This document shows, piece by piece, positions 8,597 to 15,551 of a DNA stretch of 64,000 bases (positions are counted from its first letter, which is position 1; the number at the start of each line of letters is the position of its first letter). The stretch is from Bacteroidales bacterium (GTDB taxonomy: Bacteria; Bacteroidota; Bacteroidia; Bacteroidales; UBA932). The DNA is taken from the NCBI GenBank assembly GCA_012522855.1, contig JAAYJQ010000010.1, positions 1 to 64,000 of the forward strand. Reading direction: 5' to 3'. The notes below the pieces were generated by a model that saw only the letters and a list, made by a program, of their open reading frames with translations, did no database searches and had not been told where the DNA came from. The translations under genes and the position numbers were made by a program.

Positions 8597-9152
8597 CGCA
8601 ACAGACAATCGCTTTACAGTGATGATCTATACCGAAAATCAGACGGGGCTGCTTCAGCAGTTCTCCAATGTGTTCACCCGGCACAGCCTGGATATCTGGA
8701 GTGTCTCCGCTTCCCCCTCCTCCCTCCCGGGCATCCATAAACTGACAATCGAAGTGAAGGGGCCGGAAGACCGGGTCGCTCTCACCGTGAAGCAGCTCGA
8801 AAGGAAGATTGAGGTCATCAAAGCTTTTTATTACACGGATGACGAATTGGTCTACCGGGAACTGGCGCTCTACAAAGTAGAAACGGGGAAGTTGCTGGAA
8901 TTCGATGATTTCGAGAACTTTATCTCGTCGCACAATGCTAGGATTCTGGAGATGAACACAACTTTTACCGTCATTCAGAAGACCGGCAATTCCGAGGAAA
9001 CGGGTCGGTTGTACGACGAACTGAGCCCATTCGGTGTCTTGCAGTTTGTTCGTTCCGGCCGCGTGGCGGTCACGAAGAGCCGGCAGGAGCTTGTGACCGG
9101 CTTCCTCAAGAAAAGAGAAGAAGAACGATCAAAACAATCCATTAATAAATAA
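8586..9152 (+). CDS. ilvN: Acetolactate synthase small (regulatory) subunit
   Basis: The protein is 188 aa from ATG 8586. The frame is open from a TTG at 8580, but the ATG is preferred. Residues 10-85 form an ACT domain (FTVMIYTENQTGLLQQ...), the site where valine binds in the family, followed by a second ACT-like C-terminal domain. The subunit activates IlvB and confers feedback inhibition. The start lies inside the 3' end of ilvB (11-bp overlap), so the two subunits are probably made by coupled translation. The ilvC gene starts 23 bp downstream. The symbol ilvH would serve equally well. Confidence 0.93.
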   Translation: MENNATDNRFTVMIYTENQTGLLQQFSNVFTRHSLDIWSVSASPSSLPGIHKLTIEVKGPEDRVALTVKQLERKIEVIKAFYYTDDELVYRELALYKVETGKLLEFDDFENFISSHNARILEMNTTFTVIQKTGNSEETGRLYDELSPFGVLQFVRSGRVAVTKSRQELVTGFLKKREEERSKQSINK

Positions 9153-9175
9153 ACACACAAATAAACACAGAAATT

Positions 9176-10219
9176 ATGGCAATAATGAATTTTGGCGGCG
9201 TGGAAGAAGAAGTGATCACCCGCGAAGAATTTTCTCTCGGCAAGGCACGTGAAGTGCTTAAGAACGAAACAATAGCGATTATCGGATACGGTGTCCAGGG
9301 GCCCGGGCAGGCGCTGAACCTGAAGGACAACGGATTCAAGGTCATCGTCGGCCAGCGGCCCGGGAAGACCTACGAGAAGGCTGTCGCGGACGGCTGGGTT
9401 CCCGGAGAAACCCTTTTCGACATCGACGAGGCCTGTCGCCGGGCGACCGTCATCGCATTCTTGGTCTCCGACGCAGGGCAGATCGCGGTCTGGCCGACCG
9501 TCAAGCAGAACCTGACCGCCGGAAAAGCCCTCTATTTTTCCCATGGATTCGGCATTACCTACAAAGATCGCACGGGCATAGTTCCTCCTGCGGATGTGGA
9601 TGTGATCATGGTGGCTCCAAAGGGTTCCGGGACTTCTCTCAGGCGGTTGTTCTTGCAGGGACGCGGGGTGAATTCCTCTTTTGCGGTCTATCAGGATGCG
9701 ACCGGAAGGGCGGAGCAGAGAACATTGGCCCTCGGCATCGGCATCGGCTCCGGCTATCTATTCAAGACCGATTTCAAGCGGGAGGTGTATTCCGACTTGA
9801 CAGGGGAACGCGGAACGCTGATGGGGGCGATTCAGGGCTTGCTGTTGGCGCAGTATGAGACGCTCCGTGAGCATGGACATTCGCCTTCCGAGGCATTCAA
9901 CGAAACCGTTGAGGAACTGACCCAGTCTCTCATGCCGCTGTTTGCGGAGAGGGGCATGGATTGGATGTACGCCAATTGCTCCACGACCGCGCAGCGGGGG
10001 GCGCTCGATTGGATGGGACCATTCCACGACGCCACCAAGCCCGTATTCGAAAAACTTTATGAATCGGTGGCTTCCGGAGAAGAAGCGCAGATTTCCATCG
10101 ACTCTAATTCGAAGCCGGGCTATCGTGAGGGTCTCAACCGAGAACTGGCTGCCTTGCGCGAGAGCGAGATGTGGAGGACAGGCGCCGCGGTGCGCAAGCT
10201 TCGTCCTGAAAACGATTGA
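9176..10219 (+). CDS. ilvC: Ketol-acid reductoisomerase (class I)
   Basis: The protein is 347 aa. It carries out Mg-dependent isomerisation and NAD(P)H reduction of acetolactate to dihydroxy-isovalerate, the step between IlvBN and IlvD. The Rossmann motif GYGVQGPGQALNLKDNG starts near residue 38, followed by GQRPGK in the cofactor-specificity loop. The C-terminal knotted domain carries the metal-binding blocks DLTGERGTL and FNETVEEL. In the second half, SSTTAQRGALDW-like sequence is typical of the family. It is cytosolic. The gene is fourth in the operon, with 23 bp on each side. An in-frame second ATG three codons downstream is a possible alternative start. Confidence 0.95.
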   Translation: MAIMNFGGVEEEVITREEFSLGKAREVLKNETIAIIGYGVQGPGQALNLKDNGFKVIVGQRPGKTYEKAVADGWVPGETLFDIDEACRRATVIAFLVSDAGQIAVWPTVKQNLTAGKALYFSHGFGITYKDRTGIVPPADVDVIMVAPKGSGTSLRRLFLQGRGVNSSFAVYQDATGRAEQRTLALGIGIGSGYLFKTDFKREVYSDLTGERGTLMGAIQGLLLAQYETLREHGHSPSEAFNETVEELTQSLMPLFAERGMDWMYANCSTTAQRGALDWMGPFHDATKPVFEKLYESVASGEEAQISIDSNSKPGYREGLNRELAALRESEMWRTGAAVRKLRPEND

Positions 10220-10242
10220 CCTGTATAGACACCCATTCCATC

Positions 10243-11787
10243 ATGACGGATCACGTGCAAATCATGGATACAACCCTCCGGGACGGGGAACAGACCGCAG
10301 GGGTTTCCTTCAATGCCGACGAAAAGCTGACAATCGTCAAGCTGCTGCTGAATGAGTTGAAGGTGGACCGCGTCGAAGTCTGTTCCGCCCGTGTCTCGGA
10401 CGGGGAATTCCACGCCTTTTCACGAATATGCCGATGGGCGGCCGGCTCGGGACACCTCTCCCGGATTGAGGCCCTCGGATTCGTGGACGGAGATCGGTCG
10501 GTGGACTGGATCTCCTCCGCCGGAGGGAAGGTGATGAACCTGCTCACCAAAGGCTCGCTCCGGCATCTGGAGGGACAACTTCACAAAACCCCGCAGGAGC
10601 ACGTTTCCGACATCTTGGACTCCGTTTCCAAAGCTTTCGCAAAGGGCATGGAGGTCAATCTCTATCTGGAGGACTGGTCTCAAGGCATGATTCACTCCGA
10701 GGACTATGTCTTCTTCCTGGTGGACAGTTTGATGGACTCCGGAATCAAGCGTTTCATGCTTCCTGACACACTGGGAATCCTGACTCCGACGCAGACCCGG
10801 CAGTTCTGCCGGGAAATGCGGAGCCGTTATCCCTCCTGCCGCTTTGACTTCCATCCCCACAACGACTATGATCTGGCTGTTGCGAACACGTACGAAGCGG
10901 TCAAGGAAGGTATCGACGGGATCCACACTACGGTGAACGGGCTTGGTGAGCGGGCGGGGAACCTCCCGATCGCCAGCGCGGTAGCCGTCCTGAATGATCA
11001 GTTAAATGTCCCCAACGCGATCAACGAACGAAAGTTGACCCATGTCTGCCGGTATGTGGAGACGCTTTCCGGGATCCGGATTCCTCCGAACAAGCCCGTT
11101 GTAGGCGAGTCCGTGTTCACGCAGACCAGCGGCGTTCACGCCGATGGGGACAAAAAAGCCGGACTCTACCATAACTCGTTGATTCCCGAGCGGTTCGGAA
11201 GGGTTCGGGAATATGCTCTCGGCAAGAACAGCGGCAAGGCCAACGTGATCAAGAATCTTGAACGGCTGGGGATCCACCTCTCGCCCGAACAGATGAAGAT
11301 CGTGACGGACCGGGTGGTTGAATTGGGAGAAAAGAAGGAGAACATCACGACTGAAGACTTGCCGTTCATTATCGCGGATGTGCTGGGAAACGGCATTTCC
11401 GAAACCCGAGACAACATCCACATCGTCAACTACAGCCTCCAGATGGCCAGGGGCATGCGTCCCCACGCCATGATCAAGATCAACATCCACGGCGTAGACT
11501 ACGAGGAGAGTTCGGTAGGAGACGGACAGTACGACGCCTTCATGAAGGCGCTTTGGAAGGTTTATGACCGCCTCGGCAAATCCCATCCCCGACTTGTCGA
11601 CTACCAGGTTGTCATCCCTCCCGGAGGAAAGACGGATGCCCTGGTCGCGGCGACGATTTCTTGGGACCATAACGGACATTTGCTTAAAACCCGTGGAATC
11701 GACTCCGACCAGATCGAAGCGGCCATCAAGGCCACGCTCAAAATGTTGAACCTCATCGAAAATGTTGAAATCAAACAAAGTCAATAG
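10243..11787 (+). CDS. 2-isopropylmalate synthase / citramalate synthase family
   Basis: The protein is 514 aa from ATG 10243; a TTG 27 bp upstream in frame is less likely. The TIM barrel carries the family start MDTTLRDGEQT, the metal-binding HPHNDYDLAVAN and the GLGERAGN signature. The C-terminal part (from about residue 390) contains KTDALVAATISWDHNG and resembles the regulatory LeuA-dimer domain. It condenses acetyl-CoA with 2-oxoisovalerate (leucine) or pyruvate (isoleucine via citramalate). No leuB, leuC, leuD or ilvA is adjacent, and the gene sits last in an ilv operon controlled by an Ile/Val/Leu leader, so a citramalate role feeding isoleucine is plausible. Sequence alone does not settle this for me. 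Confidence 0.85.
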   Translation: MTDHVQIMDTTLRDGEQTAGVSFNADEKLTIVKLLLNELKVDRVEVCSARVSDGEFHAFSRICRWAAGSGHLSRIEALGFVDGDRSVDWISSAGGKVMNLLTKGSLRHLEGQLHKTPQEHVSDILDSVSKAFAKGMEVNLYLEDWSQGMIHSEDYVFFLVDSLMDSGIKRFMLPDTLGILTPTQTRQFCREMRSRYPSCRFDFHPHNDYDLAVANTYEAVKEGIDGIHTTVNGLGERAGNLPIASAVAVLNDQLNVPNAINERKLTHVCRYVETLSGIRIPPNKPVVGESVFTQTSGVHADGDKKAGLYHNSLIPERFGRVREYALGKNSGKANVIKNLERLGIHLSPEQMKIVTDRVVELGEKKENITTEDLPFIIADVLGNGISETRDNIHIVNYSLQMARGMRPHAMIKINIHGVDYEESSVGDGQYDAFMKALWKVYDRLGKSHPRLVDYQVVIPPGGKTDALVAATISWDHNGHLLKTRGIDSDQIEAAIKATLKMLNLIENVEIKQSQ

Positions 11788-11852
11788 GTAATGAATGTCT
11801 TCGGAAGCGTTTTCCTCGTATTAATAATAATTCGCACATAATTCTATAACAT

Positions 11853-13037
11853 ATGAAATCATCTTTTTATCAACCATTTTTGCTGATAGCTTGTTTATTG
11901 ATCAGCCATTCAACGCTTTCGCAAGAGATGAATTCTCTTTCGTTTCGCGCCCCCGTCGTGTCCCCTCAAGTAACACAAGACAGCGTTACTTTCCGTTACA
12001 GAGCTCCAAAGGCGAGAATCGTGCAGGTTGCCGCTTCCTGGAACAATTACAATGGCAATAGGATACCGATGCAGCAGGGAAGAGACGGGATTTGGTCCGT
12101 TACGATCCCCGCGCCGTCGCCGGAACTTTACACGTACACCTTCGTGGTAGACGGTCTCAGCGTTTTGGATCCGGCCAATGTTTTCGTGCAGAGAGATGGA
12201 TCGAGATATATGAACGGTCTTCTTCTGGAGGGTGGATATGCAAGCCTGTACAAGGAGAATCCGAATCCGGGCAACCTGGAGCACGTCTGGTATTATTCCG
12301 CTGAAAACGACATGATGCGCAGGCTCTTCGTGTATACGCCGAGCGGCTATGACCGGAATAACAAAAAAACGAAATATCCCGTGCTCTATCTTCTTCACGG
12401 TGGCGGCGGAGACGAGGATGCTTGGTCAACCTTGGGGAGAACCTGTCAAATTCTGGACAATCTCATCGCGCAAGGCAAGGCGGAGCCGATGCTCGTGGTC
12501 ATGCCGAACGGCAATCCCAGCCAGTACGCCGCGCAAACGCTGATGATACCGAATAAGAAAGAGGTGAAACAGTACCCGTCGTCATTCAACAACTTCTCAT
12601 CGCTGGTCGCCGACATTGTTCCTTTCATCGAAAAGAATTATCAGGTGATTCCCAACCGGAAAGGGAGGGCGGTCGCCGGACTTTCGATGGGGGGCGGCCA
12701 GTCTTTCTTTATCGCATTCGCCAATGTTGACACATTCGCCAACGTCGGGATCTTTTCTTCCGGCCTGATCGGTTCGTCCGCCATCGGCGGAGAACCCTTC
12801 GATGCCGAAAAACTCTTTCCGGGGATGTTCTCCAGCCCGTCCAAGTTCAACAAGTTTGATGTGATATACCTTGCCTGCGGTGAACAGGACGGCCGTATCG
12901 ACGGCATGAAAGCCTATCATGACGCCCTTGCTGCCAAAGGCTATACCGGACTGGTGTGGGAGCAGTGTCCCGGCGGTCACGAATGGAGAGTCTGGAGAAG
13001 AAACCTCACTTCTTTTGTCCAGCTGATATTCAAGTAA
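11853..13037 (+). CDS. Secreted CE1-type esterase with N-terminal E-set domain
   Basis: The protein is 394 aa with a signal peptide (about residues 1-24, ending THSTLSQ-like), so it is periplasmic or secreted. Residues 30-130 form an immunoglobulin-like E-set/CBM48 domain. The rest is an esterase-D/feruloyl-esterase fold: YPVLYLLHGGGGDEDAW forms the oxyanion region, Ser278 in AGLSMGGGQ is the nucleophile, and His376 in GGHEWRVW completes the triad. Characterised relatives remove acetyl or feruloyl groups from xylan. The substrate here is inferred only from the family. It follows the ilv operon by 65 bp but is unlikely to belong to it functionally. A double-domain relative is encoded at 39,479-41,413. 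Confidence 0.87.
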   Translation: MKSSFYQPFLLIACLLISHSTLSQEMNSLSFRAPVVSPQVTQDSVTFRYRAPKARIVQVAASWNNYNGNRIPMQQGRDGIWSVTIPAPSPELYTYTFVVDGLSVLDPANVFVQRDGSRYMNGLLLEGGYASLYKENPNPGNLEHVWYYSAENDMMRRLFVYTPSGYDRNNKKTKYPVLYLLHGGGGDEDAWSTLGRTCQILDNLIAQGKAEPMLVVMPNGNPSQYAAQTLMIPNKKEVKQYPSSFNNFSSLVADIVPFIEKNYQVIPNRKGRAVAGLSMGGGQSFFIAFANVDTFANVGIFSSGLIGSSAIGGEPFDAEKLFPGMFSSPSKFNKFDVIYLACGEQDGRIDGMKAYHDALAAKGYTGLVWEQCPGGHEWRVWRRNLTSFVQLIFK

Positions 13038-13307
13038 ACTCAGAACGTCCCTCAGGGCCGGAGGAGCAATCCATGCGGCCTTTTGCAAATTATTGAATAC
13101 TAATAGATTCAGAAAGTTTGCATGGATGGCTGTGCCGAAAACGGGATAGGCATCCACGAGGGGTGCTGTAACTTTTTGATATTCAGCTGTTCCGGAAAAG
13201 GCTGATGGATGCCTGTTCCGGAATAGAGGAACCGCGGACAACTTTTTCGCCAATTACTACCTTTGAGAGCGGCAGTATATGCAGCAAGCGAGACACACCG
13301 TACAAAA

Positions 13308-13340
13308 TTATTCAATATGAAATTATTTCACATTGAATAA
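13308..13340. repeat. 15-bp inverted repeat overlapping the ATPase promoter
   Basis: TTATTCAATATGAAA (13308-13322) and TTTCACATTGAATAA (13326-13340) match at 14 of 15 positions around a 3-nt centre. The right arm includes the putative -33 TTG (13333-13335), so the repeat is placed as an operator would be. It is AT-rich with no T-run suited to termination. Confidence 0.6.
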
Positions 13341-13363
13341 TTCGATCTTTTTGGTTATATTAG
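13333..13363 (+). promoter_or_regulatory. Candidate promoter of the ATPase gene
   Basis: TTG (13333-13335), 20 bp spacing, and TATATTAG (13356-13363), one mismatch from TAnnTTTG, lie 15 bp before ATG 13379. The alternative TACCTTTG at 13258-13265 lacks an upstream TTTG at the right distance. Confidence 0.4.
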
Positions 13364-13378
13364 CAAAAAAGTTCGGCT

Positions 13379-14524
13379 ATGGCGGTTAACAATCCCTTTA
13401 TCATCACCAGCGAATATATCTCGCCTGCGTACTTCTGCGACAGGGAAGAAGAAACTGAAATCTTGGTGAGCAACATCTTGAACGGAAGGAACACCGTGCT
13501 GATTTCCCCTCGCAGAATGGGGAAATCCGGCCTTATTCAACACGTATTCAGCCAAGATCCTATAAAAAAAGCATACCGGACATTCGGCGTGGATCTTTAT
13601 GCCGCCTCAACCTTGTCCGAGCTGGTCTTCTTCCTCGGCAAAACAATCACGGACAATCTTAAAAGCGCAGGAAGAAAGCGCATGGAGGAATTCTTCTCCC
13701 TTGTCAAGTCTCTTCGACCGGGATTCAAGATCGATCAAATTTCGGGCGAAATAAGGTTCGACCTGTCATTGGGTGAAATTACAAGACCCAAAGACAGTCT
13801 TGAAGAGATCTTCTTTTATCTGGAACAATCTAAAAAGCCCTGTGTGGTTGCCATTGACGAGTTCCAGCAGATCGCGGAATTCCCGGAGAAGAATATTCTG
13901 GAGCTCTTGAGAACGCATATTCAAAAGTGCAAAAAGACATATTTCATCTTTGCAGGCAGCAAAAGAAGAATGATGGATAAGATATTCCACAATCCATCGG
14001 AGCCATTCTACATGAGCAGCGCCCCCTTGTTCCTGGATCCCATTGGCAAAGATCCATACAGAAGATTCGCCGAGCGTCATTTCAGCAATGCAGGAAAAGA
14101 GATTGAAGCAGACTGCTTCGATCACGTTTACGACCTTTTTGAAGGACATACATGGTACGTCCAGCGAATCCTGAATGAATTGTTTGCATGGACCGACAAG
14201 GGAGGCAAAGCGACCGAGAAGATGGCGACAGAAGTTGTGGATTATATTATAAAACTGAGCGCCAGAGGTTTCGAAGAACAGTTCAGCGGTATTTCTTCAT
14301 CACAGAAGCATCTTTTGATTGCTGTCGCCAAGGAAGGGAAAGCAAGGGCCGTTACATCTATGGGATTCGTAAGGAAACACGCCCTGAAAAGTCCAAGTAC
14401 GGTTCAAAGCGCCATTCGCGCCCTTTATGAAAATGAAACGCTTTCAAAAGAAAAGAACGCATACTCAATCACGAACAGATTCTTTTCCTTGTGGATCAAC
14501 AAGCAGTACTCGGGGGCCAAGTGA
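13379..14524 (+). CDS. Stand-alone AAA/STAND-type ATPase (archaeal ATPase-like family)
   Basis: The protein is 381 aa and cytosolic. The N-terminus NPFI...FCDREEET is typical of this ATPase family; Walker A is SPRRMGKSGL near residues 43-52 and Walker B is VVAIDEFQQI near 158-167. A sensor-like FIFAGSKRRMM follows. The C-terminal third, with SSSQKHLLIAVAKEG and KSPSTVQSAIRALYEN, looks like a winged-helix DNA-binding domain. Many such genes exist in Bacteroidales; their function is mostly unknown and a defence or mobile-element link is often suspected. It is a single gene, convergent with fic (24 bp between stops), with an inverted repeat over its promoter. I assign no pathway. Confidence 0.8.
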   Translation: MAVNNPFIITSEYISPAYFCDREEETEILVSNILNGRNTVLISPRRMGKSGLIQHVFSQDPIKKAYRTFGVDLYAASTLSELVFFLGKTITDNLKSAGRKRMEEFFSLVKSLRPGFKIDQISGEIRFDLSLGEITRPKDSLEEIFFYLEQSKKPCVVAIDEFQQIAEFPEKNILELLRTHIQKCKKTYFIFAGSKRRMMDKIFHNPSEPFYMSSAPLFLDPIGKDPYRRFAERHFSNAGKEIEADCFDHVYDLFEGHTWYVQRILNELFAWTDKGGKATEKMATEVVDYIIKLSARGFEEQFSGISSSQKHLLIAVAKEGKARAVTSMGFVRKHALKSPSTVQSAIRALYENETLSKEKNAYSITNRFFSLWINKQYSGAK

Positions 14525-14548
14525 CCGGGGGGCGCGAAACGACCTCTG

Positions 14549-15430
14549 TCAATACTTAATCTTAAAATAGTCCAGCAGGGCTTTGTAGTTGTCCTGCGCG
14601 GTCAGGCAGGTGTCCATGAGGTAGCCGTTGAGATGGCCCCATTCCCGGAGCCCTCGGTAGTAGAAGAGTTTGAGATCTTCGGAGATGATGAACGGCACGA
14701 TTCCGTTTGCGAGACATTCTTTGAACATCATCAGCCTTCCCACACGACCGTTCCCGTCTTGGAAGGGATGGATGGCCTCGAACTTCTGGTGAAGGTCGAT
14801 GATGTCCTCCAGTGTCTTCCGCGGCTTGGCGTTGTATGTTCCAAGTAGAGCCTTCATCCGGTCATGGACTTCCTCCGGAGGACAGGTGGGATTGCCTCCG
14901 ACCTCGTTCGGGAGTTTCTTGTAATCACCGACATTGAACCAAGATTTGCGGCTGTCGGAAGTTCCGGTCTTGAGGATGCGGTGGATTTTTTTGACGAAAG
15001 CCTCAGTGAGTTTGTCATTCGCTTTGTCGATGATAAGATCGATGCAGCGGAAGTGATTTGCGGTCTCCACGATATCGTCCACGTTGATGCTCTCGTCTGT
15101 GATGCCGATGGTGTTCGTTTCGAAGATGTACCGGGTCTGCTCATGGGTGAGGCGGCTTCCTTCGATATGGTTGGAATTGTAGGTAAGGTCAATCTGAGTG
15201 CGATGGTATATTCCTCCTCGGACGTTGCCCTCTTTCTCTTCCCGGAACCTCTTCAGGAGCGGACTCTCCTTGACCTTGCCCTTCCTTGGAGGAGAGGCAT
15301 CGGCAGGGATGTTCCAAGTCTTTCCCACAAGGAAGGCTCCTTCGATTTTCTTGGTTGTGCACCAGTTGCGGACGGTACGCTCGGAGAGGCCATGCTGCTC
15401 GGCGAATTCTCTGACGGATTTAAGCTCCAT
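14549..15430 (-). CDS. Fic/DOC family protein with N-terminal helix-turn-helix
   Basis: The protein is 293 aa from ATG 15430; the open frame begins at a TTG 12 bp upstream. Residues 5-45 (SVREFAEQHGLSERTVRNW...) form an excisionase/MerR-like helix-turn-helix. The Fic core has HPFQDGNGRVGRL, matching HxFxDGNGRxxR, so the AMP-transfer machinery is complete. SNHIEGS upstream matches the (S/T)xxxE(G/N) inhibitory motif placed before the core, as in class II Fic proteins, so the enzyme is probably self-inhibited. It may modify a protein with AMP or another nucleotide; the target is unknown. The promoter is overlapped by a 16-bp palindrome, suggesting self-regulation through its own HTH. Confidence 0.88.
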   Translation of the reverse strand: MELKSVREFAEQHGLSERTVRNWCTTKKIEGAFLVGKTWNIPADASPPRKGKVKESPLLKRFREEKEGNVRGGIYHRTQIDLTYNSNHIEGSRLTHEQTRYIFETNTIGITDESINVDDIVETANHFRCIDLIIDKANDKLTEAFVKKIHRILKTGTSDSRKSWFNVGDYKKLPNEVGGNPTCPPEEVHDRMKALLGTYNAKPRKTLEDIIDLHQKFEAIHPFQDGNGRVGRLMMFKECLANGIVPFIISEDLKLFYYRGLREWGHLNGYLMDTCLTAQDNYKALLDYFKIKY

Positions 15431-15462
15431 GCTTATCGGCAAATTTCAGGTTAAACCGGATA

Positions 15463-15493
15463 CAAATGTAGTGATTTTTGCCGATATCGGCAA
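15463..15493 (-). promoter_or_regulatory. Promoter of the fic gene (TTG-N20-TACATTTG)
   Basis: On the minus strand, TACATTTG (15470-15463) is preceded after 20 bp by TTG (15493-15491). The expected transcription start is about 25 bp upstream of ATG 15430. Confidence 0.7.
15478..15493. promoter_or_regulatory. Palindromic operator TTGCCGATATCGGCAA
   Basis: This is a perfect 16-bp palindrome overlapping the -33 element of the fic promoter. A half-site with the same ATCGGCAA (15435-15442) lies between the promoter and the start codon. The arrangement suggests two-site repression, with the HTH of the Fic protein as the obvious candidate binder. Confidence 0.6.
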
Positions 15494-15551
15494 TTTTAAA
15501 CCCCATGAATCTGCTCGCCTGCGAAGGTATGCAGACCCTCCCCGCAAGATG

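Larger units (their letters stand above)
13038..13378. other. Repeat-rich intergenic region before the ATPase
   Basis: This 341-bp gap contains no gene. It holds two direct copies of CTGTTCCGGAA (13187-13197 and 13213-13223), each with the palindrome TTCCGGAA; a complementary GGCATCC (13149-13155) and GGATGCC (13207-13213); an isolated TACCTTTG box (13258-13265); and the long inverted repeat at 13308-13340. Confidence 0.5.

Noticed and set aside
7310..8608. 432-codon ORF antisense to ilvB
   Set aside because: Shadow frame with histidine- and arginine-rich composition typical of antisense reading.
13258..13265. TACCTTTG as the ATPase promoter
   Set aside because: No TTTG lies at 19-21 bp upstream and the leader would be over 110 nt; the box at 13356 is better placed, though weaker.
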